Assembly: GCA_029641185.1 (NCBI GenBank)
Contig: JAPWGK010000022.1
Coordinates: 620,001-684,000, forward strand
Length of the DNA stretch: 64,000 nt
Direction of reading: 5' to 3'
Origin: Pseudofabraea citricarpa
Lineage: Eukaryota; Ascomycota; Leotiomycetes; Helotiales; Dermateaceae
Below the pieces are notes generated by a model that saw only the letters and a program-made list of their open reading frames with translations, had not been told where the DNA came from and did no database searches. Positions 10,527 through 22,265 of this stretch are shown here, piece after piece (within the stretch, counting starts at the first letter, position 1; every line of letters begins with the position of its first letter). Position numbers and translations under genes: made by a program.

Positions 10527-12614
10527 ATGTCTACTGCTACACTACCACCTGTGGGTGTTCATTCTATTGCTGGCCAGAAAGATGCAGCTTCATCTCAGCT
10601 GGCCTTCTCTCACGAGATTACCCCAGAGACTACAAACCTCCTTCAATCCGTCGAGCAATCGATCATAGACAAACAGACTTTTGGAGACAAGGTCCAACCG
10701 GTTAACGTAAATAACTTTTTCCAAAATGAAGAAGGCAAACGCACAGTTGAGGAGCAACGAAGAATTGCCGAGTCCAATGCAAAGCCGCCCCCAAAGCCGT
10801 TGACGGTTCCTGAGATGAGCGAAGCCATTGTTCACGTCTTGAGCAAGTATCGACTTGCTCATCACACCGAACTCGGAAAGTGGGTGGCCAAGGACAAGTT
10901 CTTGGATCAGGTTGAGAAATTTGTTTCAACCAACGATCCTGTTCGTTTGATTCTCCCAGCGTTCCCATTCAAGTCTCCGAATAAAAAGTCCAAAGTCCTC
11001 GGAGTCCTTCCAGATGCTGGCGAAGAGATTGCTTTGGCACACTTGAATGGACTTGCAGCAGGAATTCAAGATGTATACAAACCAGGAGCTCTGGTTTTCA
11101 TTGTGTCTGATGGTTTGATGTATAACGACATTCTCGGTATCCAGGACAATGAAGTTTGGACGTATGGACAGGCACTGCGACAGCTCGCTTTGGATAATGG
11201 CTTAGAGAACCTCAAGTTTCTCTCTCTACATGACCTGATTGATGACGATGGTCCTCTCATCAATCAAGAGTACTACCTCCAACATGCCAGAAGATTCCGC
11301 GAGGAAGTATCGAGTCGATACTTGCCAGAAAAGTTCAACGCCGAGTCAGAAATTGCAACGAATACCGACGCTGCTCTGACATATCGGGGATATATCAAGT
11401 TCCTTGAACTTGATCTGGCAAAAGAGAACACCAATGAGACCAAGTCTCAGATAAAGAAACGGAACGAAGAAGTTGCAAAGAATATGATCTGTCGTGGAAA
11501 GGCATTTGCCTTGGCCATTGCTGCGAAGCATCCCAACTACGTCCGTCTTTCAATTCATGCATCTACGGAGGCCGACAAACTTTCCATGTCTGTAATTCCT
11601 CAGGAAGGTCGATTTCAAACTCCATGGCATTCGGCACTCGTCCGCGCAGTCAATGGGATTGTCCATACGGCACATGCTTCCACTGTAAGCGCTCTCACAC
11701 ACGAGTTGATATATGTCAACGGTCAACCATCCCACTTCCGAGAGAGGTCTGACTTGTACAACTGGCCTGGTATGGATCTTGATTTCAAATATCTATATCC
11801 CACAGGCATAATGATCTCGCCTAAAAACGGGTCTCAGACTCCTTCTTTGAAAGATGTTCCAATGCAGAAGGTCCGTAAACTCAGCACGGAATGCTCTCCA
11901 GTGATCCTTCGAGGGTTTAAAGACACCCTCGACAACGATGTTTATACATCCAAAGCATATGATCTTGGAAAACCGGCTGAGTGGACATTTGGTATCAAAA
12001 CATCGGTCAAGGATTCTCGTGGATCAAATCCCGATCCTGTCACATCGATCGTGACAAGTAACGAGGCCATGCCTATGCATTTCGACGGTTTCTTTTTCCT
12101 CATTCCAAAGGTACAACCAGATGGTACAACCAAGATGGTATCATCTCAGCCTCAATATCAATACTTCACAGCTGTCTCTCCATCCACTCCTGGTTCCGGG
12201 CGTACACTCTTCGCATCATCTCTGCTTCTCTTCAGAAACCTACCACATCCACACACTGTCGAACATCTCAAGAAACTGACCTGGGACTGCCGACACTCAT
12301 CCAACTGGGAAGAACACATGAAAGAAATTGCTCTGGTAGCTCCTCATCCAGATACCGGCGAGGATTGCCTCCGATATCATGAGCCATGGCCACAGTGGAA
12401 GACAAAGTTCACTTACAACAGAATTTCTATCGAGAACGGGCCCCAGTGGTACATTGATCTCATTGACGAGATGTTGTATGACCGCCGGGTCACTTTGACT
12501 TTCGAATGGTCTCAAGGAGATGTCCTTGTCTCTGACAATTATAAAATGCTGCATACTCGCACGGCATTCAGCGGCACTGAGGACCGCGAGCTTTGGCGCA
12601 TTCATGTCAATTAG
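10527..12614 (+). CDS. Isocyanide synthase-dioxygenase fusion (DIT1/PvcA + TauD-like)
   Basis: Single-exon, 695 residues. The N-terminal half (~85-400) is a DIT1_PvcA domain, which converts an amino-acid amine (tyrosine or tryptophan in known cases) plus ribulose-5-phosphate to an isonitrile. Seen: LPAFPFKSPN at 143-152 and VSDGLMYND at 193-201, the usual conserved blocks. The C-terminal half (~430-695) is an Fe(II)/2-oxoglutarate dioxygenase. Its metal ligands are likely H518 and D520 in MHFDG and H676 in KMLHTRTAF, with R687 or R691 near the C-terminus as 2-oxoglutarate-binding candidates. The domain order equals bacterial PvcA-PvcB fused, as in the fungal XanB/IcsA-type enzymes. The dioxygenase half probably decarboxylates or desaturates the isocyano acid. 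The open frame extends 10 codons upstream, but only from a TTG. ATG 10527 has good tcatcATGtc context. It diverges from the MFS gene and converges on the FAD gene. Substrate not predictable here. Confidence 0.93.
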   Translation: MSTATLPPVGVHSIAGQKDAASSQLAFSHEITPETTNLLQSVEQSIIDKQTFGDKVQPVNVNNFFQNEEGKRTVEEQRRIAESNAKPPPKPLTVPEMSEAIVHVLSKYRLAHHTELGKWVAKDKFLDQVEKFVSTNDPVRLILPAFPFKSPNKKSKVLGVLPDAGEEIALAHLNGLAAGIQDVYKPGALVFIVSDGLMYNDILGIQDNEVWTYGQALRQLALDNGLENLKFLSLHDLIDDDGPLINQEYYLQHARRFREEVSSRYLPEKFNAESEIATNTDAALTYRGYIKFLELDLAKENTNETKSQIKKRNEEVAKNMICRGKAFALAIAAKHPNYVRLSIHASTEADKLSMSVIPQEGRFQTPWHSALVRAVNGIVHTAHASTVSALTHELIYVNGQPSHFRERSDLYNWPGMDLDFKYLYPTGIMISPKNGSQTPSLKDVPMQKVRKLSTECSPVILRGFKDTLDNDVYTSKAYDLGKPAEWTFGIKTSVKDSRGSNPDPVTSIVTSNEAMPMHFDGFFFLIPKVQPDGTTKMVSSQPQYQYFTAVSPSTPGSGRTLFASSLLLFRNLPHPHTVEHLKKLTWDCRHSSNWEEHMKEIALVAPHPDTGEDCLRYHEPWPQWKTKFTYNRISIENGPQWYIDLIDEMLYDRRVTLTFEWSQGDVLVSDNYKMLHTRTAFSGTEDRELWRIHVN

Positions 12615-12984
12615 TTAGATTTCAGACATTGATTAGTGCAAACACAGTCTTTTCCATCACTTTTTATTCATACCAGTAGCTTAAGTGATGTTTTACGCTA
12701 TCAAGTAGATATCTGTAATGAAAGTGATGTTCAAGCACATAGTTATTTGAGCTTGCGAGTATGATCAGCTGTTCAATGTAAGTCCAAGTCAACATCGTGA
12801 AGTAATTACACACCTCAAAGAGATTTTGCTTGCTGAAGCAGCACAACTGGCCTATTCATGCGATTCTCCAAGGCTTTTGTATATTAAACTTTATGCAAGA
12901 TTTGAAACTGAAAGGACATGTTTAATTTGGTATTTTACCTCTTGATTGTAAGACTGTAAGATTACCATTAATCTACATATAATT
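12615..12984. terminator. Convergent 3' region between synthase and flavoprotein genes
   Basis: 370 bp separate the two stop codons. It is AT-rich with no gene and must hold both polyadenylation regions. No specific site is claimed. Confidence 0.4.
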
Positions 12985-14520
12985 CTACGCAGACCCAGAT
13001 GCAGCAAGCTTTTTTGCTCTCTCTGCAGCAGCGCGGCCTGCAATCCTTCCGAACACTGCACCTTTTGTCAAGCCACTGCCTCCGGGATAATTGAAGGCAA
13101 AGAAACCACCTGCAATTTCACCAACCGCCCAAAGACCAGGCATGGGTATATCCTCTTCGTTTAGTACCACGGCAGCATCGTCCGTCTTCAAACCACCATA
13201 AGTAAAGGTGATACCACATGTGACGCCATACGCTACAAATGGCCCCTTATCAATTGGTTGTGCCCAGTTGCTCTTGGAAATACTGAGTTTGTCGCTTGTC
13301 GAGACACCGTCGAGAGTGAAGGCGTTGAATTTATCAGTGGCTGCGGTGGGGGTTGCAGCATTAAACTCTTGAATTGTCTCGCAGAATGCATTGACCTTGA
13401 CACCCATCTTTTCTGCCAGGCCAGCGAGGGTGTCATCTTGGACTGGCGATGCAAGACTATACCTGGGCTCGAGAAGAAAGAGCGTCTTCTGGTCGAAGAC
13501 TTGAAATGCAGTGGCGTCGGGCTGGCGCGCAATTGCTGCTCCCGTCTTTGCATATGTAAGGCTGAAATGATTTTCTCCCTCATCCATGAACCGACGGCCA
13601 TCCAAGTTAACCATGACCGAGTAAGGAAAACTGTAACGGCTCATCTTGTCGGTGTCTTTTGGATCAAGGATCTGAGGCGCATTCAGGTCGTGTGGAGTCG
13701 CGTGGCAGCCGCCGAAATGTCCTGCAACCCCCGCGCCGACGCCAATTGCTTTCTCCATCATGGTTCCAGTATTGAATCGGGTACCACGCAAGGAGACCAG
13801 ATCCCATCCTTCACCAAGATATTGTCGGCGGAGCCTTGGAGATGCTTCAAATCCGCCGCAAGCAAGTATGACCTGACCGAGGACATCTACGGTTGAATCT
13901 CTCTGTCGAATTCGGGCGCCCTTTATTGTGTCCCCTTGAGCAATCAAATCGGCCACTGGCGTCCCATAAAATATCTCGATGTCTGTATTTTCCACGGCGG
14001 TCCAGAGATCATCTGTCAATCCAGTCCCCTCGTTAATCGCCATGATTGTGTCCCAAGGCGACATGTCGACTACGCCTCCTTGTGCACTCACAATCTTTTC
14101 ACGATCAAAGAATTTGCCAAGTGGTAGCTGCCACTTTACACCTAGATCTGTCTTCATCCACTTCACAGTCTCAAAGGCGTGGTCCAGCATCACCGCCACT
14201 TGCTCACTATCGCACCGCCCCTTGCTTGTGCGCTGCATGTCATGCTCGTACATCTCCCGTGTGTAAGCAGCCATCCGACAGTATTGCACATCATCTTGAG
14301 CACTTTCGTGAAGCAGTGGAACTACAGCAGATAGTCCGCTGTGAGGGATACGGAAGATACCCGATGAGAATCTGCTGTTGCCACCACGATGGGTTGCTGG
14401 TGCAGCTTCGAAAATCGCAACGCGGGCTCCACATTGTTGGGCAGAGAGGGCAGCGACAAGTCCAGCGTTACCACCACCGACAACAATAACATCAAAGGAT
14501 AAAACTGTTTTGGATACCAT
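12985..14520 (-). CDS. FAD-dependent oxidoreductase (fumarate reductase / TcuA-like)
   Basis: Intronless, 511 residues; FAD_binding_2 flavoprotein of the fumarate reductase/3-ketosteroid/tricarballylate dehydrogenase group. The Rossmann FAD site is VVGGGNAG at 13-20 with acidic E38 ending the second strand, then HRGGNSR (44-50), the usual second flavin contact. Near the C-terminus are GVTCGITFTYGGL and FAFNYPGGSGLTKG, which close the FAD site in TcuA/CobZ-type proteins. No signal or membrane segment, so cytosolic. The start is the only ATG before the Rossmann strand. Such enzymes oxidise or reduce carbon-carbon bonds next to carboxylates. Next to an isocyanide synthase it is a candidate for dehydrogenating or reducing the side chain, an inference from position. 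Its stop is 370 bp from that of the synthase. Confidence 0.9.
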   Translation of the reverse strand: MVSKTVLSFDVIVVGGGNAGLVAALSAQQCGARVAIFEAAPATHRGGNSRFSSGIFRIPHSGLSAVVPLLHESAQDDVQYCRMAAYTREMYEHDMQRTSKGRCDSEQVAVMLDHAFETVKWMKTDLGVKWQLPLGKFFDREKIVSAQGGVVDMSPWDTIMAINEGTGLTDDLWTAVENTDIEIFYGTPVADLIAQGDTIKGARIRQRDSTVDVLGQVILACGGFEASPRLRRQYLGEGWDLVSLRGTRFNTGTMMEKAIGVGAGVAGHFGGCHATPHDLNAPQILDPKDTDKMSRYSFPYSVMVNLDGRRFMDEGENHFSLTYAKTGAAIARQPDATAFQVFDQKTLFLLEPRYSLASPVQDDTLAGLAEKMGVKVNAFCETIQEFNAATPTAATDKFNAFTLDGVSTSDKLSISKSNWAQPIDKGPFVAYGVTCGITFTYGGLKTDDAAVVLNEEDIPMPGLWAVGEIAGGFFAFNYPGGSGLTKGAVFGRIAGRAAAERAKKLAASGSA

Positions 14521-14954
14521 CTTGAAATGAAAGTATACCTAATGACAAGGCGTTTGGACTTTCTGACTGTGGTTTGAATTTTGAAATCGGGGTAAGTAGC
14601 TGATTATCGATCGGGGTGGGATTTGTTCAGGTAGGTGTCTTGACAGTCTGTATCTACCACAAGGTGGATGGTCTGATGCTTGCGGCGAAGCTCATTACCA
14701 TTTATTGTCACGGTCTCAAAATTCTCGTAAGACTTTTCGCCATTGCAGCATTTTATTGTTTCGAAATCATGACTTTCTGCATACTTCATTCAGCTGAAAG
14801 AAACTTCTGACTGTGTGTACTGATGACCTTGCAGGAGTGATATCTGAGGTAGGACGAAACGGACAAGGTAAAGCGATCCGAAAAGAGAATCGGTTCAATG
14901 ATATATCTATTTCAGCTGCTAACAAATGCGGCACAACGTATTCGTATTGTCAGT
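14521..14954. other. 5' flank of the flavoprotein gene
   Basis: No gene. It contains diverged partial copies of the unit repeated in full at 14955-15250: ctgactgt boxes near 14563 and 14807, and gaggtaggacgaaacg near 14845, which recurs near 15209. Confidence 0.4.
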
Positions 14955-15250
14955 CCGACTGTATTGACTACGAGTATGCTGTGGCAAACTCCGGTTGGGG
15001 GAAAATCACGTCTTTAAAACAGTTCGACTGTACTCACCAATAACCGTGCTGTCCCAAACGCCCGGGCAGGGGCAAAAATCACGTCTTAATGGTCTGACTG
15101 TATTTTCTAATACTCCTGCAGTTGTGAAATCCGGGGTAAGGGGCGAAAACCATGTCTTTGCATTAGCTGTCTGACTGTGCCTACATATAACCCTGTAGTC
15201 GTGAAGTCTAAGGTAGGACGAAACGATAAGGAAAGGCGATGCGACATGAG
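14955..15250 (+). repeat. Imperfect ~70-bp tandem repeat, four copies
   Basis: Units begin with (c/t)GACTGTa at 14956, 15025, 15095 and 15172, giving periods of 69, 70 and 77. Each carries GT.GTG.AA.TCCGGG-like sequence, then GGGGCAAAAATCACGTCTT or a variant. Copies are diverged and GC-richer than the surroundings. Further decayed units appear upstream (near 14563 and 14807). Not coding. It could be a minisatellite or the residue of a small element, lying between two cluster genes. Confidence 0.7.
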
Positions 15251-15836
15251 AACACCAATATACCTTCCTAACTAGGTAGACTGTATACACGGATCCAGTA
15301 TAACGTGTTTGTGATAATAAAACACTTGTTAAAACACTGGTAAATGATAACTGAGGTATACGGCCCTAATAAAAATCTTCCCTTGATACTCAAGTAGCTA
15401 GTAAATATATATTTTATCGTACATAATATAAAACTATAGTAAAAAACTGCTAAAGTATAATTTCAAGTCGCTTGAGTAGTTATATGAAAACACACGCGAG
15501 TGTATCTTTATAAGATGACTAAATATATTATTTAAACACCACTTGTTACACTAAATCTTCGGTAACAGGAGTTAATCGATCGGGTGGGCCCAAGTACCGA
15601 CCCCTGCTGCTATGAAGCTTTATGTCGTGTATGTGTGCGGGGGTAAGTCATGCAGTAAATTGGAGTAGTTCTATCAGACCCAATTGTGCCTCATTAGTAC
15701 CGTACACCAAGCGGTTGCCACAATCAATATTTGGAATAGCGAACTATAAAATTGAGACTTCCATCAAACACTCCTTTTATTGTTGGCTCTCTTATTCAGA
15801 AACTCTACGATATCCCTTCTATAAACTCAAGTTATC
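15251..15836. other. Promoter side of the sulfhydrylase gene
   Basis: AT-rich at 15300-15550, then a less AT-rich promoter and leader before ATG 15837. No gene. Confidence 0.4.
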
Positions 15837-17460
<1,624 letters not shown>

Positions 17461-18040
17461 ACGTTGTTTGAAGGGAAAGAATGAAGAAGGAACTTATGAT
17501 TTCACATAGCAGATAGCATTCAATCGAAAGCATAAGTTAGAGTATCCAATTTTATAACTTTTTGATAATTTAATAACTTGGTTAATCACTTGCAATTTAT
17601 AAGTCAGCTTGCTTCTTATCCTAAAGAGACTGGAAATTAATCCGTTGTCACATGTACGTGGCCCTCGCTTAATGCTAGCTTTACATGGAACAGAACTTAT
17701 TCATTCTAAAGATGAAATGAGGCAGCTTCTTGATTATAGAACCCTTGGATTAAGGTTTTAGAGCCTTTTATTATTATCAAGTTTTAATTTTTTCATATTT
17801 CGCTTCCGAAATCTCATCCTAGCTCTGGCATTTGGCCGTCTAATTGTAGATATGTGAATGTTTATATTTATAGAGTGAACTAAATTGCTTAGTACAACAT
17901 ATAACAGACGCTATAAAATAACCTCTCAGTCTATCTTTCCATCGCGAACTACCATCAAATTTGCATAAATAATAAAATACACGCACTCTAAATATCCATC
18001 CATCTGCGAGATATTGCGAATGTTCCAATCCCGTCCACAC
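17461..18040. other. Intergenic, AT-rich
   Basis: 3' flank of the sulfhydrylase gene. No gene or repeat recognised. Confidence 0.45.
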
Positions 18041-18980
18041 GAGTCACGATCAAATAGAAGTTAGAGAACGGTGCCTCGTTGTCATATTTATTGGGGTCAG
18101 ATCGCTGATTATCAACCTTGAAGCCTTGTCAGAGTAAGTACTTGAGAATCTTCGCCATCGTCCGATCTATAGTGATAGGCAACTTAGCATGAGAAGTGAA
18201 GTTGAATCCCCTCAACAAGAAGTAGCCAACAAGAAGTATGCAGATTTTATTCAATCCAGGTTTTGATTATGAAGCTGCCGTGGTCGCCGCTAGCACCAAT
18301 GCAAAATAACTAATTGGATGCCGACATAAGATAATTCAGGGCTTCGAGGTTGAGCGTTCAGGCTACAACATGAAAAGTTAGTTCCTCCAGCTGATATATG
18401 ACACTTGGATCTGCTTTATTCTCTGCCATAATCTCAATTATCCCCCGGGTCTTATTCTAACCCAGATAACGCAGGAGTGTGTTTCCTAGTTTATTCTTTT
18501 CGTTGATATCAAGCCCGCATTCCTGTAGTAAGTCCCAAATCCCAATAAACATAGCATTATTAACTTAATTTCCCGCGGCAATACAATGCAGAATATTACA
18601 GCCCTGCATGTCTTTGAATTCATCATTCCAGTGCGAGCGGTCCAGCGGGGCATTTCTGACATTCATATTATCTCTACGGACTACCTTTATCGAAGTGCTC
18701 TCAACCTGGTGGAGATCGGTTTGTGGTTTGACTTGCATGAATTATATAACCTCCAATTAGCCAGACTCCGTAGCAGCTTCTAGGATTTGAAGGAAAAGCA
18801 GCTTTTCCAGATCAAGCATTTCCATGATCACATTGAATGGATCCAGGTTTCAGCTCCATGCTACGACCCAGAGAACATTCTTCTTAGTATTATGTGGGGT
18901 TCGACTACAAAGAGCGAGGGATTTAACCCTCTGCATTTCTTTGAGAAAATCTCCGAGCTGAACCTTCCCAAGTAGGCGTA
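18041..18980 (-). pseudogene. Ankyrin-repeat protein relic
   Basis: Read on the minus strand, several ankyrin-type pieces occur in order, broken by stops and frame changes: LHCIAAGN (~18.6 kb), LLQECGLDINEKNKLGNTLLRYLG (~18.47-18.54 kb, here written only as a label of one repeat with its inter-repeat turn), IIEIMAENKADP, LNLEALNYLMSA (~18.32 kb), and MAKILKYLL.QGFKVDNQ (~18.1 kb). At least four in-frame TAG/TGA/TAA stops interrupt it, several explainable as C-to-T changes of Gln or Arg codons. No full-length frame exists. Limits are approximate. Confidence 0.6.
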
Positions 18981-19318
18981 GAAAAAGCATTCAAAAATAC
19001 CGTCGAAGGTAACTACAATTGGACTATGGAACTCTCTTTCGGTCACCTTTTACGTGAAAATCGAATTCCCCAAACGCGGGGACAATAAAGATATCAACTG
19101 ATGATTAATCACCATTGCACCACATCATGTCTCCATTTATATTCAGCAGTACATTTAACGATATATTGAACTGAAGATAGTAATGAAATTTCACTGTGAA
19201 AAGCTAGCGGTTAACATTTCTATATATTATATATAACATCCCTTCAAATATGCTTCCTCTTAAGCTAATTCTATAATATGAAAAGACACGTATAAACATA
19301 TAAATCCCACGTTATGAT

Positions 19319-20570
19319 TTATTTTGGTTGACACCAGCTGTCTTTACACTTTGTTCCTGATGGACACTAAAATTTGATTCAATAATATATCCAATTGGAG
19401 AGAAAAGTAGAATCCTTACCTTATAAGTAGGCACCGAGCAATTATTATCATCGCTTGTAGTGTCAATGCATTTCCCAGCCAGGCAACCTTTGCCTGTTCC
19501 GCACTGTATTCTTGTTAGTATACGAGTAAGTTCTAATTCAATTGAACTTACCACTTTTCCTACAGCTCCACAGTTATTACTATCACCATTCAGGTTGACA
19601 CATTCTCCTTTGGAGCACCCATAAGGATTCCCCCAGTTATCACCACACTAGAGAGACGTTAGAGTATATACTTGATACCCCATATTTTTACTTACGACTC
19701 GATAGGCTAGACCACAATTATTTGGATCGTTGAGGACATTAGTACAATCCCCATTTACACATAGATAACCAGCATCGGTGTTACACTTTCCCTATTAGTA
19801 AGCGATTGGCTTTCCAATTGAGAGACTTACAGCATTGGTGAGAGATCCACACATATCATCATGATTGAACCAATAACATCCACCTTGGTAGCATGTATGA
19901 AATGAACCACATGTCGCTCCCTGTAATAATTAGCTGAGTACATATACAACAAGCACCAGCCTACCTCGTCCTTTCCGTCACATGCTGAACTCTTGGTGAC
20001 TGTGTATCCATTATTCTTACAACATGCTGAACTGCTTTCAGAGGATAAAGAGGTGCTTGTTTGACTCTTGACCGAAGTTTTAGTTGTCGATTTGGTTGGT
20101 GCGACTGATTTGGTATTGGAATTGGCTTTGGCGGTAGAATCAGTGACTGATTTAAGGTTGGCTGAAGATGGCAAAACAATGGAAGTTAAAGCTTTGGTGG
20201 GAGAAATAGTTGGCGTCGAGGTGCGCAGGTCTTTGTTGATGATTGAAGGCGATGAAATCTGGCTTGTTGTAACGAATTGAAAAGTAATAATACTTTTCGT
20301 CTCAACAACTGTCTCTATGTAAACATAAGCTGGAATAGCTTTGAAAGTCATAGTCAGAGCCCCTGGAATGAAAGTGTATATTCCTGTGCTAGAAATGTCC
20401 GTATTGATAGTTTCTGGAGCTGTAACAATAGATGTGACGATTGATTTGTGGGTGACTGTTGACACAAGTCGTTTCGGGCGTTCATGAAGAACGGCATGAT
20501 CATGATTTGAATGCGCGTTCACAGAAGCGGCAGCTATTAATATCGCAACAAAGCTGAAGTTGGGATACAT
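19319..20570 (-). CDS. Secreted Ser/Thr-rich protein with Cys-rich repeats, one repeat per exon
   Basis: Six exons (20570-19965, 19920-19831, 19791-19696, 19647-19552, 19503-19420, 19366-19319) join in frame to 339 residues; introns are 39-53 bp, all phase 0. Residues 1-19 form a signal peptide (cleavage after VNA). The region to ~180 is a Ser/Thr-rich, probably O-glycosylated stalk, then a CC pair and Cys-rich modules. Exons 3-5 each encode one module of the form C..G..C..G.C....D..NC(G); exon 2 is a looser version and exon 6 a half module ending CKDSWCQPK. The pattern recalls Stig1-like or EGF-like knots, but I do not assign a Pfam family. A TATA-like element lies near 20640. Likely cell-surface or secreted. 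Function unknown; a carbohydrate or host-protein binding role is speculation. Confidence 0.8.
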
Positions 20571-21000
20571 GATTATAAAACAAGAATAACCGTGGAGAAG
20601 AATGAAAGTAAATGAGTTCTAGCAAGCACGGTAATTTATATCTATATACCCGGTCGGCTTCGAATCCAGGCTTAGATGACGTTTATTGAAATGGACAAAA
20701 TGCTGAATATTCCGGATTCATTCAAGTTTAAAGTCTGGGAGGTTGACCGTGCATTCCAAATGTCCAAATACTCGACGGAAGTAGCTAGAATAATAGTGGC
20801 GAGATTGCCGAGCCGGTATAGAACTTCGATAGAGTAAGTAAAACTATCGTAGAGGGGCTTTTCTATAAGCAGATAAAATAACCGGAGTATACTCCGTTCG
20901 TTTAGATTAAAACTACATCCGAACGTTTACCTGATTAATTACTTAGATTCTTAAACGATAAGAGCTATAATCGCTTGCAAAATCGGCTTCCCCTCTGTTA
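20571..21000. other. Promoter of the Cys-rich gene and left edge of the AT block
   Basis: TATA-like sequence at about 20635-20650. A perfect 14-bp palindrome CGGAGTATACTCCG lies at 20883-20896. From ~21,000 the base composition changes abruptly to extreme A+T. Confidence 0.5.
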
Positions 21001-21465
21001 CGATAGCTAGGAATAAGGGCGGGTGCGTGAGGTACTCTTAAGAATAACTTTACCTATAGATTATATATTTAAGAATAACTTTACTTATAAATTATATATT
21101 TGATAATTTGCTTTCATCTTCTAGATTTATTTGAAAGAATTTCTTATCTAAGATAATAATCTAAGTAAAAGTATTAGCTTTACTAAGATTATTATCTCTA
21201 CTTATATTAATAATAAATTCTAAGTCTTAGCTATTATAATATATTTCTTAGAAGAAGATATAATAAATAAAAAGTTATCTTATATTATTATAAGACGTTT
21301 ATATAAAAAATAATTATAAGTAAATATAATAAATTAATATAATTTTATTATTATATTTTAAAGTTTATTTAATTATCTTATTATTATATTTTTAGGTTTA
21401 TCTAATAATTCTTATATAAAGAATAAGCGAAAAAAATACGATTATATCTTAGAATTAATAATATC

Positions 21466-22100
21466 TTATAAAACTTATTTATTAATATAATTATAACTTT
21501 ATTTATTAATATAACTAATAAAAAATTATACTCGCTTTATTATAAAACTTACTTATTAATATAACTAATAAAAAATCGCGTTTATTTTATTATAAAACTT
21601 ACTTATTAATATAATTATAATTTTATTTATTAATATAATTAGTAAAAAATTATATTTACTTTATTATAAAACTTACTTATTAATATAATTATAACTTTAT
21701 TTATTAATATAACTAGTAAAAAATTATACTTATTTTATTATAAAACTTACTTATTAATATAATTATAACTTTATTTATTAATATAATTAGTAAAAAATTA
21801 TATTTACTTTATTATAAAACTTACTTATTAATATAATTATAACTTTATTTATTAATATAACTAGTAAAAAATTATATTTATTTTATTATAAAACTTACTT
21901 ATTAATATAATTATAACTTTATTTATTAATATAATTAGTAAAAAATTACGCTCGCTTTATTATAAAACTTACTTATTAATATAATTAGTAAAAAATTACG
22001 CTCGCTTTATTATAAAACTTACTTATTAATATAATTATAATTTTACTTATTAATATAACTAATAAAAAATCGTATTCGCTTTATTATAAAACTTATTTAT
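21466..22100 (+). repeat. 74-bp AT satellite with a 50-bp short form
   Basis: The word tataaaactt recurs at 21541, 21591, 21665, 21739, 21813, 21887, 21961, 22011 and 22085, spaced 50, 74, 74, 74, 74, 74, 50 and 74. The short units lack a 24-bp internal piece. Copies differ by few C/T or G/A changes, so amplification looks younger than most of the decay around it. Confidence 0.85.
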
Positions 22101-22130
22101 TAATATATATTTATAAACTAAGAAAATTAT

Positions 22131-22265
22131 TAATAATATTAAAAGTATATTAATAATATTAAAAGTATATTAATAATATTAAAAGTATATTAATAATATT
22201 AAAAGTATATTAATAATATTAAAAGTATATTAATAATATTAAAAGTATATTAATAATATTAAAAT
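22131..22265 (+). repeat. 20-bp minisatellite
   Basis: aaaagtatattaataatatt repeated head to tail without change for six units from 22141, with partial units on either side. Confidence 0.9.

Noticed and set aside
13258..13896. 212-codon plus-strand frame
   Set aside because: Antisense shadow of the flavoprotein gene without family signature.
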